Assembly (NCBI RefSeq): GCF_014084105.1
Contig: NZ_CP048289.1
Coordinates: 8,379,922 to 8,443,921, forward strand
Length of the DNA stretch: 64,000 nt
Direction: 5' to 3'
Origin: Streptacidiphilus sp. P02-A3a
GTDB lineage: Bacteria; Actinomycetota; Actinomycetes; Streptomycetales; Streptomycetaceae
The notes below the pieces were generated by a model. That model had not been told where the DNA came from, did not search any database, and worked only from the letters and a program-made list of their open reading frames with translations. Both the position numbers and the translations under genes were made by a program. Positions 16,156-24,757 of this stretch are shown piece by piece (position 1 is the stretch's first letter; the number at the start of each line of letters is the position of its first letter).

Positions 16156-17046
16156 ATGAACGACTCCCCGCACACCGGACCCCGCACCGGACCCCGCACC
16201 ACGCCCCTCGGCGAACCCCTCGGCGAACCCCTCAGCGAGGCCGAGGTCGACGCCTACCTGCACCGGCTCGACGCGCGGCGCCCGGCCGGGCCCGACCGGG
16301 CCGCCCTGCGCGAGCTGCACCAACGCCACCTGCGCCACGTGCCGTTCGAGAACCTGAGCGTCCACCTCGGCGAGGAGATCAGGCTCGACCCGTCCGCCCT
16401 GGTCGACAAGCTGACCCGGGCCCGGCGCGGCGGTTTCTGCTACGAGTTGAACGGCGCCTTCGGCGCGCTGCTCACCACCCTGGGCTACCCGGTCACCCTG
16501 CTCGCCGCCCGGGTCCACGGGGAGCACGGCTACGGCCCGCTCTTCGACCACCTGGCGCTGCGCGTCGACACCCCGGAACCCTGGCTGGTGGACGTCGGCT
16601 TCGGCCGCCACTCCGAGTTCCCGCTGCGCCTGGACGAGCGCGGCGACCAGCCGGATCCGGGCGGGGTGTTCCGCGTCGAGCAGACCCCGGACGGCGACCT
16701 CGACGTGCTGCGCGACGGCGTGCCACAGTACCGGATCGAGACGCGCCCCCGGGCGCTGGCGGACTTCGAGATCGCCTGCTGGTGGCAGCGCACCTCGCCC
16801 AAGTCCCACTTCACCCAGTCCCTGGTCTGCTCACTGCTCACCGACACCGGCCGGATCACCCTGAGCGACCACACACTGGTAACCACCGGCGCCGAGGGCC
16901 GCCGACAGACCGAACTCCCGGACGAGGCCCTGCTGGACGCCTACCGCGACCTCTTCGGGATCACCCTCGCGCACCCGCCGACGCTGCGCCCGGCGCTCCC
17001 CTGGGGTTCCCCGGAGCAGGGCCTTCCCGCTGATCAACTCGGTTAG
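16156..17046 (+). CDS. Arylamine N-acetyltransferase
   Basis: A cytosolic enzyme that transfers acetyl (or another acyl) from CoA to aromatic amines or hydrazines. The Cys-His-Asp triad is visible: Cys95 in RGGFCYELN, His132 in FDHLALRV and Asp146 in LVDVGFGR. The 296 residues are slightly long for the family because of a Thr/Gly/Pro-rich N-terminal tail of about 25 residues before SEAEVDAYL. The conserved RHVPFENLSVH segment precedes the Cys. The ATG at 16156 follows CAGGA; longer in-frame starts would add the 12-bp tandem repeat as peptide. In some actinomycetes relatives act in ansamycin ring closure, but no such cluster is here. Confidence 0.92.
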   Translation: MNDSPHTGPRTGPRTTPLGEPLGEPLSEAEVDAYLHRLDARRPAGPDRAALRELHQRHLRHVPFENLSVHLGEEIRLDPSALVDKLTRARRGGFCYELNGAFGALLTTLGYPVTLLAARVHGEHGYGPLFDHLALRVDTPEPWLVDVGFGRHSEFPLRLDERGDQPDPGGVFRVEQTPDGDLDVLRDGVPQYRIETRPRALADFEIACWWQRTSPKSHFTQSLVCSLLTDTGRITLSDHTLVTTGAEGRRQTELPDEALLDAYRDLFGITLAHPPTLRPALPWGSPEQGLPADQLG

Positions 17047-17089
17047 TATCGGGGCCAGTTCACGCACACACACCGACCTGGGGGATGAC

Positions 17090-17929
17090 GTGGCAGAGAC
17101 ATCGGAGAGCTCGTTGCTGTCGCAGGTCGAGGGCGGGCCGGGGGCGGAACCGGGTCGCGGCTTCGACCCGGACACCGCGAGCCCGGCCCGGATATACGAC
17201 TTCTACCTGGGCGGCAAGGACAACTACGCCTCGGACCGCGCGGTCGCCGAGCAGATGATCGCGGCCCATCCGGTGGCGGTGGCCGGGGCCAAGGGGAACC
17301 GGCGGTTCCTGATCCGTGCGGTGGAGACCCTGGCCCGGGCCGGGGTCCGGCAGTTCATCGACATCGGCGCGGGCATCCCGACCTCGCCGAACACCCACGA
17401 GGTGGCCAAGCGCCTCCAGCCGGACGCCAAGGTGGTCTACGTCGACAACGACCCGGTGGTGCTGGCGCACACCCGGGCCCTGCGCGACGCCCCCGGCGTC
17501 CTGGCGGTGGAGGGGGACCTCCGGCACCCGGACGCGATCCTGGACGACGCGGCGCTGAACCAGCACATCGACTTCACCCAGCCGGTGGGGCTGCTGCTGG
17601 TCGCGGTGCTGCACTTCATCCGGCACGAGGAGCAGCCTGAGCGGCTGGTGGAGCGCCTGGTCCGGCGGCTGGCCCCGGGCAGCCACCTGGTGGTCTCCAC
17701 CGCCTCCTCCGAGGGACACAGCCCGCAGGACGTGGCCCGCTTCGAGGCGACCTACCAGAAGTCCAGTTCCCCGCTGGTGCTGCACTCCCGCGCGGAGGTG
17801 GACGTCTGGATGGACGGCTTCGAGGTGCTGGACCCGGGCGTGGCCTCGGTCTTCAAGTGGCGCGCCGACGAGGAGATCCCCGGCAACCTGAGCTTCCTCG
17901 GCGCCGTCGGCCGCCTGCCCACCCGCTGA
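17090..17929 (+). CDS. S-adenosylmethionine-dependent methyltransferase, DUF574 family
   Basis: A 279-residue protein of the large streptomycete DUF574 group. The typical opening FDPDTASPARIYDFYLGGKDNYASDR (residues about 25-50) precedes a Rossmann methyltransferase core with FIDIGAGIPTSPN (motif I) and VVYVDNDPVVLAHTRAL (motif II). No target is known for this family. The GTG at 17090 has a GGGG sequence upstream and is 43 bases after the acetyltransferase stop, so the two may be co-transcribed. Confidence 0.9.
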   Translation: MAETSESSLLSQVEGGPGAEPGRGFDPDTASPARIYDFYLGGKDNYASDRAVAEQMIAAHPVAVAGAKGNRRFLIRAVETLARAGVRQFIDIGAGIPTSPNTHEVAKRLQPDAKVVYVDNDPVVLAHTRALRDAPGVLAVEGDLRHPDAILDDAALNQHIDFTQPVGLLLVAVLHFIRHEEQPERLVERLVRRLAPGSHLVVSTASSEGHSPQDVARFEATYQKSSSPLVLHSRAEVDVWMDGFEVLDPGVASVFKWRADEEIPGNLSFLGAVGRLPTR

Positions 17930-17955
17930 CCCACCCGCCGACCCGCCCGGCTGGG

Positions 17956-18867
17956 CTACTTGCTGTCGATGCCCCAGCCGCCGTCACCGACGGCGGCGTC
18001 ATCGTTGAGGGCGGTCCACTCCGCGCCGCCGAGCTTGAGGGCGTCGCGGAGGTAGCCGGAGACCGCGGCGGCGACGAGGGCGACGCGGGCCGGGTCCTCG
18101 TCGGTGGTCTCGGCGACCTTCTCACCGGCGAGACCACCGAGGGTGTGCTCGCCCTCGGCGATGGTGAGCAGGCTCTTCGGGGACGGGCTGAGATGGTAGG
18201 CGTCGGTGAACCAGTCCGGTCCCCGGGTGGACATCCGGGACTGGTCCTTGCCGCCCGCGATGATCAGGGCCGGGCTGGTCATGGTGGAGTAGTCCGGCCT
18301 CATGAACGGAAGGTGCTCCTCCGCGAACGGGGTGAGCGTGTCGCCGGTACCGGTCGCCGCGATCAGCGCACCGGCCGTGACCGAGGGGTGGGAGAAGTCC
18401 TCTCCGGGCACGCCGTCGGCGTCGAACACCCGCGCACCGAGCAGCGCGCCCGCCGTCTGGGCGCCCCAGGAGTGGCCGACGACGGCGACCCGCCCTCGGT
18501 CGACCCGGGCGTCCAGACCGGCGGCCCGGACCAGGATCGAGTCGAGGTGGTCGAGGATCGCGTGGAGGTCGGCGATCCGAACGCGCCAGATACCGGCGAA
18601 GCGCGGGTCGTCGAACCCGATGCCGAGCCGGCGGGAGTCCAGGTGCGTGGGCTGCACCACGACGAATCCCGCCGCGGCCCACCGGTCGACGAGCGGCTCG
18701 TAGCCGTCCAGTGACCACGCGTTGCCGTGGGAGAACACGATGACCGGCAGGTTCTCGCCCGACATCGGGGCGGTGACCTTCACCTGCAGGTCGGTGCCGC
18801 GGTCGGGGGCGGGGACGACGATCGGCTTGACCGCGACGACCTGTCGGCCGGAATCACTACGAGACAT
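17956..18867 (-). CDS. Alpha/beta hydrolase (PAF-acetylhydrolase/chlorophyllase-like)
   Basis: A 303-residue cytosolic alpha/beta hydrolase. The oxyanion segment VIVFSHGNAW and the nucleophile elbow VGHSWGAQ (Ser about residue 173) are clear. A late Asp (IIAGGKDQS) and His (AEGEHTLGG) complete a Ser-Asp-His triad. Proteins of this layout are esterases or lipases; the substrate is unknown. It is divergent from a TetR gene with two operators in the shared 103-base region, so it is the likely main target of that regulator. Confidence 0.85.
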   Translation of the reverse strand: MSRSDSGRQVVAVKPIVVPAPDRGTDLQVKVTAPMSGENLPVIVFSHGNAWSLDGYEPLVDRWAAAGFVVVQPTHLDSRRLGIGFDDPRFAGIWRVRIADLHAILDHLDSILVRAAGLDARVDRGRVAVVGHSWGAQTAGALLGARVFDADGVPGEDFSHPSVTAGALIAATGTGDTLTPFAEEHLPFMRPDYSTMTSPALIIAGGKDQSRMSTRGPDWFTDAYHLSPSPKSLLTIAEGEHTLGGLAGEKVAETTDEDPARVALVAAAVSGYLRDALKLGGAEWTALNDDAAVGDGGWGIDSK

Positions 18868-18912
18868 GGGGGGGACCTGCGCTTTCTTGGGACGTGCTCT
18901 GCCATACTCTTA

Positions 18913-18927
18913 CGGAACGTCGTTCCG
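18913..18927. promoter_or_regulatory. TetR operator copy 1
   Basis: CGGAAC-GTC-GTTCCG is a perfect inverted repeat, in the shared promoter region of the divergent hydrolase and tetR genes. Confidence 0.75.
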
Positions 18928-18935
18928 CCAACTTA

Positions 18936-18952
18936 GCGGAACATTGTTCCGC
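18936..18952. promoter_or_regulatory. TetR operator copy 2
   Basis: GCGGAAC-ATT-GTTCCGC is a perfect inverted repeat with 7-bp arms. Its centre is 24 bp from copy 1, so two dimers could bind on about the same DNA face. It ends 18 bases before the tetR start. Confidence 0.78.
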
Positions 18953-18970
18953 GAACAAGGGGAGGACGTT

Positions 18971-19540
18971 GTGTCGGACGTGGCCGGAGTACGTCAGGCG
19001 CGCGCGCAGCACACCCGCGACGGCGTGCTGGCAGCGGCAGCGGCGGTCTTCGTGGACCAGGGCGTACAGGCCCCCATCCGCGACATCGCCGCGCGCGCGG
19101 GTGTCGGCCTCGGAACGATCTACCGGCATTTCCCGACCCGGGCGGACCTGGTCACCGCCGTCTACCGGCACCAGATCGACGGCTGCGCCGCGCTGGCGCC
19201 GAAACTTCTCGAAGAGTGCGCCTCCCCGTTCGCCGCGCTGACGCGCTGGGTGGACGCGTTCGTGGAGTTCCTGGTGACCAAGCACGGCCTCGGCGCCGCC
19301 CTGGGGTCCGAGGACCCGGGACTGGAGAACCTGCACGCGCTCATGCTCGACACCCTGGTGCCCGCCTGCGCGACCCTGCTCGACGCCGGAACCGCCGCGG
19401 GCGAGCTCAGCCCGGGGATCACCGCCTACACGCTGATGCGCGCCATCGGAAACCTGTGCATCCTCGGCCCCGGCTACGACCGGGCCGACGCCAAGCACAT
19501 GGTCGCCCTCCTCCTCACCGGCTGCCGCCCACCCGCCTAG
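18971..19540 (+). CDS. TetR-family regulator
   Basis: A 189-residue regulator. The HTH (about residues 12-55) reads IRDIAARAGVGLGTIYRHFPTRADLV. The C-terminal domain is typical of TetR proteins with the SBP-like dimer helices. The frame continues upstream, but GTG 18971 has a GGGGAGG site and follows both operators, so it is used. It is divergent from the alpha/beta hydrolase and probably represses both itself and that gene; the inducer is unknown. Confidence 0.9.
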   Translation: MSDVAGVRQARAQHTRDGVLAAAAAVFVDQGVQAPIRDIAARAGVGLGTIYRHFPTRADLVTAVYRHQIDGCAALAPKLLEECASPFAALTRWVDAFVEFLVTKHGLGAALGSEDPGLENLHALMLDTLVPACATLLDAGTAAGELSPGITAYTLMRAIGNLCILGPGYDRADAKHMVALLLTGCRPPA

Positions 19541-19682
19541 CGACCCCGCCGCGCGACCCCGCCCGCCCCGGCGGCCGGGGCGGGCGGACCGTCCACCGCT
19601 CGTCCGGGAACGCCGGCGGACGACGTCCCACGGCAAGGTGGAGCAAGACGGTTCCCAGTTGGCGACGGCCCGGAAAACGAGA

Positions 19683-19718
19683 ACGTCCCCCACTCGCGTT
19701 TCCGCAGGTGGGGGACGT
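19683..19718 (-). terminator. Terminator after tRNA-Tyr
   Basis: ACGTCCCCCAC and its exact complement GTGGGGGACGT form an 11-bp stem with a 14-nt loop, 14 bases past the 3' end of tRNA-Tyr on the minus strand. The rest of 19541-19731 shows no gene. Confidence 0.7.
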
Positions 19719-19731
19719 CCGCTATCCGCTG

Positions 19732-19813
19732 TGGCGGGTGAAGGGTTCGAACCTTCGTAGGCTATGCCGACAGATTTACAGTCTGCTCCCTTTGGCCGCT
19801 CGGGCAACCCGCC
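19732..19813 (-). tRNA. tRNA-Tyr (GTA)
   Basis: An 82-nt class II tRNA with a long variable arm. The acceptor GGCGGGT pairs with ACCCGCC, the anticodon loop CTGTAAA has anticodon GTA, and the T-loop is TTCGAAC. This tRNA is a known integration site for some streptomycete elements, but I found no duplicated piece of it here. Confidence 0.95.
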
Positions 19814-19951
19814 AGGGATTTCGTCTCGCGGTCTCCCGCTCGACGTCGTAAACAATACCCGATCGTGGGGGGTGCTCTGCCACTCGATTGATCAGGCGTG
19901 GCGAGCGGCGAACCGGAGGACCGGGGGACGGCACGGGCGGGCCGTGATGGC

Positions 19952-19957
19952 TAGGCT
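19952..19957 (+). promoter_or_regulatory. Possible -10 element of yajQ (TAGGCT)
   Basis: TAGGCT, 74 bases before the yajQ start, fits the streptomycete -10 pattern. No convincing -35 is seen. The rest of 19814-20030 holds no gene. Confidence 0.3.
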
Positions 19958-20030
19958 GGAGCGGCGGCGGCTCCCGCTGGGGAGTCCGGCGTCTTCCGTG
20001 TCGTAGCACCGTCAAGGAGATTCACTGATC

Positions 20031-20519
20031 ATGGCCGACTCCAGTTTCGACATCGTCTCGAAGGTCGAGCGGCAGGAGGTCGACAACGCGCTCAACCAGG
20101 CCGCCCGCGAGCTGACCACCCGCTTCGACTTCAAGAACGTCGGTGCCTCCATCGAGTGGTCCGGCGAGAAGATCGAGATGAAGGCCAACTCGGAGGAGCG
20201 CGTCAAGGCGATCCTCGACGTCTTTGAGACCAAGCTGGTCAAGCGGGGCATCTCGCTCAAGGCTCTGGACGCGGGCGAGCCGCAGCTCTCCGGCAAGGAG
20301 TACAAGATCTTCGCGACGATCGAGGAGGGCATCTCCCAGGAGAACGCCAAGAAGGTCGCCAAGATCATCCGCGACGAGGGCCCCAAGGGCGTGAAAGCCC
20401 AGGTCCAGGGCGACGAGCTGCGGGTCAGCTCGAAGAGCCGGGACGACCTCCAGGCCGTCCAGGCCCTGGTCAAGGGCAAGGACCTCGACTTCGCCGTGCA
20501 GTTCGTCAACTACCGCTAA
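20031..20519 (+). CDS. yajQ: YajQ-family nucleotide-binding protein
   Basis: A 162-residue cytosolic protein of the UPF0234/YajQ family, which binds nucleotides (cyclic di-GMP in some bacteria) and RNA. The start [20 protein letters not shown] is diagnostic, as is the C-terminal [18 protein letters not shown] precedes the ATG by 9 bases. The last 19 bases of coding sequence and the first base of the stop are repeated at 25605-25623, so the 3' end of this gene is an attachment site: the current stop TAA is supplied by the integrated element, while the far copy reads TGA. The protein sequence is unchanged by the event. Confidence 0.95.
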   Translation: MADSSFDIVSKVERQEVDNALNQAARELTTRFDFKNVGASIEWSGEKIEMKANSEERVKAILDVFETKLVKRGISLKALDAGEPQLSGKEYKIFATIEEGISQENAKKVAKIIRDEGPKGVKAQVQGDELRVSSKSRDDLQAVQALVKGKDLDFAVQFVNYR

Positions 20520-20523
20520 AGCA
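20499..20523 (+). repeat. Left attachment repeat (within the yajQ 3' end)
   Basis: CAGTTCGTCAACTACCGCT plus six further bases match 25605-25629 at 24 of 25 positions, in the same orientation. The one difference (A here, G there) changes the yajQ stop from TGA to TAA. It is the probable attL. Confidence 0.85.
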
Positions 20524-20550
20524 GGGCCCTGACCTGCATGTTTGCAGTCC

Positions 20551-21841
20551 CTAGGCGGCGAGAGGGCACATCGGGGGCACAGCGCCGAGCGCAGACTCGA
20601 TCGCCGCCCTCGTTGTGTCCTCCTCGTCCGGCCAGAGGTGTGTGTAGGTATCGAGCGTGATCGACGGCTTCGCGTGGCCGAGGCGCTTCTGCACGGTCTT
20701 GACGCTCTCCCGGTGCTTGATGAGCACGGAGGCGTAGAAGTGGCGCAGATCGCGCATCGACGAGCCGTCGGGAACGGTCAGCAGGATCGGCTCGTCGCCC
20801 TCCGGCCGGCCGCGCCGCTCCCAGCGCTGGAGTGCCTCGGCGTGCTGCTTGGCCAGCGCCTTGCCCGCGACGACCTCAAGGTTCTCCCACACCTTCGACC
20901 AGGCCGCCCGGCGTATGGCTTCGCGGCGCTTGCTGGTGAACACCAACTGGGCACTGCGCCACTTCACCCTGTTGGGATCGGTGCGATCCTCCATCTGGAC
21001 GCCCGCGACCGGGTAGGCCAGCAGGTGGGCGGCGAGCGCGTCCATCGCGGACCTGGCGACCGGGACCGTCCGGTAGCTCTGATGCGTCTTCGGCGGTCCG
21101 ATGTAGGGCTCTCCCCGGTCCGGGCTGACCACCTGCTGCTGGACTCGGACCGTGCCGTTCCTGAAGTCGATGTGGCCGACCTCCAGTCCGAATATCTCGC
21201 CCTGACGGAGCCCGGAGGCGGCAGCCAGCAAAAGCATCGCCCGGTACCAGCCGGGGGCTCCGCCCACGAGCGCCGCCACGACGCCGACGGCGAGCGGCGA
21301 CACCTCCTTACGGCGGGGCGTCGGCAGCTTGACGCGATCTGGCGGTCCAGCTCCGCCACCCGGAAGGTCGCCGTGATGTAGGTCCAGACAACCCGCAGGG
21401 TGGACACCTCCAGGTGCTGCCGCCGGTCCTTGACCCACGCCTGCAGGTCTGAGGTCTTAAGACTTGCGATCGGACGGTCCCCCCGAGCACTGGGTAGATA
21501 TGGAGCCGCAGCGCGCGGTCGACCCGCTCCTTCGTGCTGTCGCTGTGCACGGCACAGGCACGCCAGCGCTCGGCTACCTCCCGGAAGATCTCCTTCGCGT
21601 CCACCGGGTCGACGTAGGCCCCGGCGTTGATGCTGCTCTGCAGTTCTGCCGCCCGCCTGTCGGCGTCGGTCTTGCGCTCGAAGTTCTCCTTGCGCTGTTC
21701 ACCGGCGGGATCGCGGTAGCGGACCTGCCAGCGCTTGCCCTTGCCGTGGTCAGCTGTGGCGACCTTGCCCTTGTGCTCCGGGCACTGCGCGTCGTCAGCG
21801 GTCGGCCGGGTCTTGTGCCAGCGGTCGTAGATGCTCGCCAA
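20551..21841 (-). pseudogene. int: Tyrosine recombinase (integrase), frameshifted
   Basis: An intact gene would give about 430 residues. The N-terminal SAM-like domain starts at 21841 (MASIYDRWHKTRPTAD) and reads to about 21485. At a run of six C (plus strand, 21479-21484) the frame shifts. The next frame continues as DRPIASLKTSDLQAWVKD and RRQHLEVSTLRVVW to about 21340. There a second lesion, apparently a short deletion, moves to a third frame that runs VKLPTPRRKEVSPLAVG to the end. The catalytic domain keeps SGLRQGEIFGLEV (first Arg), MRDLRHFYAS (second Arg), LGHAKPSITLDTYTHLW (His and nucleophile Tyr). It is close to actinomycete integrative-plasmid integrases. Non-functional as read, unless the lesions are sequencing errors. 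Confidence 0.85.
20563..20582 (+). repeat. GGGCACA double repeat, left copy
   Basis: AGGGCACATCGGGGGCACAG matches 25484-25503 at 18 of 20 positions, in the same orientation; each copy holds two GGGCACA units. This copy lies in the 3' end of the integrase pseudogene. It could be an integrase arm site or old duplication. Confidence 0.6.
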
Positions 21842-21942
21842 GCAGCCGCCTAGCCCCCGACCTCTCCCTACCCAAGCTCCTCACCCGCCTCAAGGGCGCC
21901 GAACACAACCTGAAACCCCGTCAACCCGCTCTGACCAGCTGA

Positions 21943-22332
21943 TCAGCACCTCCCGCACAGCGGGGGAACCTCATTCCGGCCCCAGCCAGCGACGCGGCCG
22001 TACGGGACCTCTACGCCGCCGCCGACGCCACCATCGTGTCGCGGCACCGAGGAGGCCGCAAGGAGTCCGGTCTGGTCACAGACGCGCTCCGCTTCGGAAT
22101 ACCACTCGTCTGTTCCGACCACCACCACGACCTGACCCGCCAGCTCACCGGCAGGCCCTGGGCCGCCTTGTTCCCCAGCGGGGACGCCACCCAGCTCGCC
22201 GACATCCTCGACCGCCTCGCCGACCAGCGCCTGCCCGCCCCTGACCCGGACGCCAGCGCCGCGCTCGACGTACCCACCCCGCAGGACCAGGTCGTCTTCC
22301 TGGTCAACCACCAGCAGGGAGAGCCGCGATGA
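21943..22332 (+). pseudogene. Glycosyltransferase C-terminal fragment
   Basis: The frame is open from 21943 with no convincing start codon. From about 21985 it reads SDAAVRDLYAAADATIVSRH then GRKESGLVTDALRFGIPLV, the C-terminal donor-binding half of a GT-B (GT4-like) glycosyltransferase, where the Glu-x7-Glu-type region would sit. The N-terminal acceptor domain is missing. It ends in ATGA shared with the next gene, so the pair was once an operon. It is preceded by 100 bases (21842-21942) with no recognisable gene. Confidence 0.65.
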
Positions 22333-23225
22333 CGCCCCAGCCAGCACCCGCGATGGTCGCAGTGATAGGCCCCGTGCCGCCCGAACTCCTCACCGCCTGG
22401 ATCACCTACTACCAGCACCTCGGCATCAGCCGCTTCCACCTCGCCTTCCACTTCCCCGACCACGTCGGCGTCCTCGCCCGAGAGCGCCTGCTCCAGACCT
22501 GCCGCCAGCACGGCATCACCCCGGGCGAGATCAGCACCGGCCCCTGGCACGAGAACACCAACACCCTCCTCCGCGACCGGCAGCGCGAGGCGGCTGGCCC
22601 CGGTTGGCACCTGATCGCCGACTCGGACGAGTTCCACGTCTACCCGGCTCCGCTGGACCGAGCCCTGGCCCAGGCTGAGAGCTCCGGCACCGGAACCGTC
22701 GGCGGCCTCCTTCTCGACCGGATCACCGCCAACGGGGCACTGACCGCCTGCGACTGGCGGAAGGGGTTGGACGCCAGCTACCCGCTCGGCGGATTCCTCA
22801 CCCACCATCTCCTGTGCGGCGACCCCCGCAAGATCGTCCTCGCCCACTCCAGCGTCGCTGTGGCCTCCGGCAACCACCGGGCACCCGACCACCGGCCCGC
22901 AAACCAGCCGCCGGTCGCCGTGCACCACTTCAAGTGGCGCGCAGGCGTCACCAGTGACCTCGAACGACGGGTCAGCAACTTCACCGACGGCACCTGGCGC
23001 TCCGCTTCACCGGCCGTGGCCGCCGAACCCCGCCGCCTGCTCGACCACCTGGAGCGGCACGACGGAACGATCGCCCTGGACCAGGCCCTGATGCCGTTTC
23101 GCAGCGTCTCCCTGAAGCAACTGCCGGACTGGTGGGCCACCGAGGCGACTCGACTGGTGGCCGCCTGGCGTCCGCCGAGGCATCAGAAGGAGCCCGGTGC
23201 CACGATCTCCTCGCCCTCGCCATGA
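22329..23225 (+). CDS. Glycosyltransferase-like protein (GT92/GT2-like)
   Basis: A 298-residue protein, apparently intact. The middle carries GPGWHLIADSDEFHVYP (about residues 93-108), the D-x-D-E-F pattern of GT92/DUF23 and Glyco_tranf_2_4 proteins, where Asp residues hold the metal-sugar nucleotide. The N-terminal TAWITYYQHLGISRFHLAF matches the same group (a YHxxLGVxxF-like motif). A late HHFKW motif (about residue 198) also fits. It overlaps the upstream fragment by 4 bases and the convergent kinase gene by 43 bases. The acceptor is unknown; the context suggests a cell-surface glycan locus that has decayed. Confidence 0.7.
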   Translation: MTPQPAPAMVAVIGPVPPELLTAWITYYQHLGISRFHLAFHFPDHVGVLARERLLQTCRQHGITPGEISTGPWHENTNTLLRDRQREAAGPGWHLIADSDEFHVYPAPLDRALAQAESSGTGTVGGLLLDRITANGALTACDWRKGLDASYPLGGFLTHHLLCGDPRKIVLAHSSVAVASGNHRAPDHRPANQPPVAVHHFKWRAGVTSDLERRVSNFTDGTWRSASPAVAAEPRRLLDHLERHDGTIALDQALMPFRSVSLKQLPDWWATEATRLVAAWRPPRHQKEPGATISSPSP

Positions 23226-23695
23226 GGCGGATCGAAGCGTGCGAAGAAGTCGTCCAGCGCCTCCGGCGTGACCCGCAACGCGTTTGCGTCTCCGCGACGG
23301 TTGCGCTCTTCCAATCGCCGCAGCAACTCATCGCGCTCCACCGGGAAGTACAGCAGCCGCCACCGGCCACCTGCCGCCTCGACCAGTTCCTTCATCGCCT
23401 CGCGGTCTTTACGTGGCCACAGGCCGTGGTCCCACACCACATCCCGGCCAGCGGCCACCAGAGCAGCGAGTTCCCGATGCAGCTCAGCGACAGCCGGAGC
23501 CTCCTTCTCGAAGTAGGTGTGCTCGGGATAGTCCACGCCGTATCGACCGTGCCGCGCGAAGACCAGCTCATCCACCGCCAGCCGGACCGCCCCTGCGGGC
23601 ACCAGCCGCCGCTCGGCGTAGGTGGTCTTACCCGAACCCGTCAGCCCCACCAGCAGGTACACCACTGGCACCGCCGGGGTCTCCTTCTCCGCCAC
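23183..23695 (-). CDS. P-loop kinase / zeta-toxin-like ATP-binding protein
   Basis: A 170-residue P-loop protein. Walker A is VGLTGSGKTT (about residues 14-23). The following AVDELVFARHGRYGVDYPEH and DVVWDHGLWPRKDREAMKEL resemble small-molecule kinases of the zeta-toxin/chloramphenicol-phosphotransferase/Pnk group. A lid-like RLEERNRRGD follows. The start is GTG 23695 with a GAGGGGAG site; the longer frame to 23737 lacks support. Its 3' end overlaps the convergent glycosyltransferase gene. No antitoxin partner is next to it, so a toxin role is not supported; a sugar, nucleoside or antibiotic kinase is equally possible. Confidence 0.7.
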   Translation of the reverse strand: MAEKETPAVPVVYLLVGLTGSGKTTYAERRLVPAGAVRLAVDELVFARHGRYGVDYPEHTYFEKEAPAVAELHRELAALVAAGRDVVWDHGLWPRKDREAMKELVEAAGGRWRLLYFPVERDELLRRLEERNRRGDANALRVTPEALDDFFARFDPPHGEGEEIVAPGSF

Positions 23696-23845
23696 CGTCG
23701 ACTCCCCTCGTTCCTCCTGCACCCGACAGCCTGCCACCGTGCAGCCGCTCAGGAGCGGGAAATCAGCCGCCTCGCCCCTCGCCCGTGCACTCCGCGCCTA
23801 CGTCCGTCATGCCCCCGGCACCGCCCGGAAGGCCCTGCTTCTTGA

Positions 23846-24145
23846 CCACTACCTCGACCACAGGCTGCGACCCCGCCCGATCATGGCACTACGCGCCTAC
23901 ATCGCGGCGACCGCGTCCTCATGGCAAGCGGCGAAATCATCCAGCGCTTCCAGTATCTCTTCGGCGAATGGGAACCTCAGCTCAGCGCCTTCCTCCGCAG
24001 CCGCCTACAGCCAGGCGCAACCTTCGACGTGGGCGCCCACCGTGGCGCGTTCAGCCTCCTCGCCTCCCACCTGGGCAGGCCGTAGGGATGTGCGGTCGCC
24101 CTCAAACCCACCTCTGACAACTACGACGCGTTGGTGGCAGCTGAT
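23846..24145 (+). pseudogene. FkbM-type methyltransferase fragment with nonsense codon
   Basis: The open frame reads RLHRGDRVLMASGEIIQRF then GEWEPQLSAFLRSRLQPGATFDVGAHRGAFSLLASHLGRP (broken here only for reading), a TAG at 24083-24085, and in the same frame GCAVALKPTSDNYDALV. These are the start and SAM motif I region of FkbM methyltransferases, where VAxEP follows motif I. The TAG stands where Glu is expected (GAG to TAG). The 3' two thirds are missing, cut off at the macrodomain gene. The gap 23738-23845 upstream shows nothing else. Confidence 0.6.
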
Positions 24146-24146
24146 C

Positions 24147-24650
24147 CTAGGAAGCGAGCGCGGCAACCAGCAGGTCGCACGCCTGCTCGTCGAAGGCCAC
24201 GAGTCTGATCTCTTCGACGCCGGTCGGCGAAGATCGGAGGGTGACTACCGCGATCTGCGCCGCCTCCTCGGCCGGGAAGCCGTAGACACCGGTGGCGATC
24301 GCCGGAAATGCCACGCTCTTGTCGCCCAGTGCATCCGCGACCTCAAGGCAGCGGCGGTAGCAGGAGGCAAGCACTTCGGCCTCTCCGTAGTCGCCGCCTT
24401 CCCAGAGTGGACCAACAGTGTGAATCACGTGCTTGACCGGCGGATTGAGGTCGAAGGCCAGCGTCGCCATAGCGTCGCCCGGCTCGCAGGGACCAATCGC
24501 GGCACCCGCATCCGCCAGGCGTCGACCCGCCGCGCGGTGAATCGCGCCATCCACGCCACCCCCACCCATCAGCGACTCATTCGCCGCAGTCACGATGGCG
24601 TCCACGTGCTGGAGCGTTATGTCACCCTGAACTACCTCGATCACAGCCAT
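24147..24650 (-). CDS. Macrodomain protein (MacroD-type ADP-ribose hydrolase)
   Basis: A 167-residue stand-alone macrodomain, which binds ADP-ribose and in the MacroD group removes O-acetyl or mono-ADP-ribosyl groups. [36 protein letters not shown] spans about residues 7-43 (shown in parts: [28 protein letters not shown]). The usual VNAAN is VTAAN, a mild change; the catalytic GGGVDGAI loop is intact. HVIHTVGP and [13 protein letters not shown] also match. It is cargo of the integrative element and may reverse ADP-ribosylation in conflict with phage or rivals; that role is inferred. Confidence 0.9.
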   Translation of the reverse strand: MAVIEVVQGDITLQHVDAIVTAANESLMGGGGVDGAIHRAAGRRLADAGAAIGPCEPGDAMATLAFDLNPPVKHVIHTVGPLWEGGDYGEAEVLASCYRRCLEVADALGDKSVAFPAIATGVYGFPAEEAAQIAVVTLRSSPTGVEEIRLVAFDEQACDLLVAALAS

Positions 24651-24757
24651 GCTCTGAGGATGCCACCAGCTCCAAACGACAACACGGCAACGCAGAAACT
24701 CACATCGGCGGCCAGGGAGAGCAGGTGCCTGCCTGCGGCGACATCTGCCATCCGCCG

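Noticed and set aside
15904-16809. A 300-residue N-terminal extension of the binding-protein gene
   Set aside because: The extension is the antisense of the N-acetyltransferase gene, and the lipoprotein signal starts at 15903.
19732-19813. tRNA-Tyr as the attachment site of the element
   Set aside because: No duplicated segment of the tRNA was found to the right; the duplicated segment is the yajQ 3' end.
23183-23695. Zeta-toxin/epsilon-antitoxin module
   Set aside because: P-loop and helices are compatible, but there is no antitoxin gene next to it.
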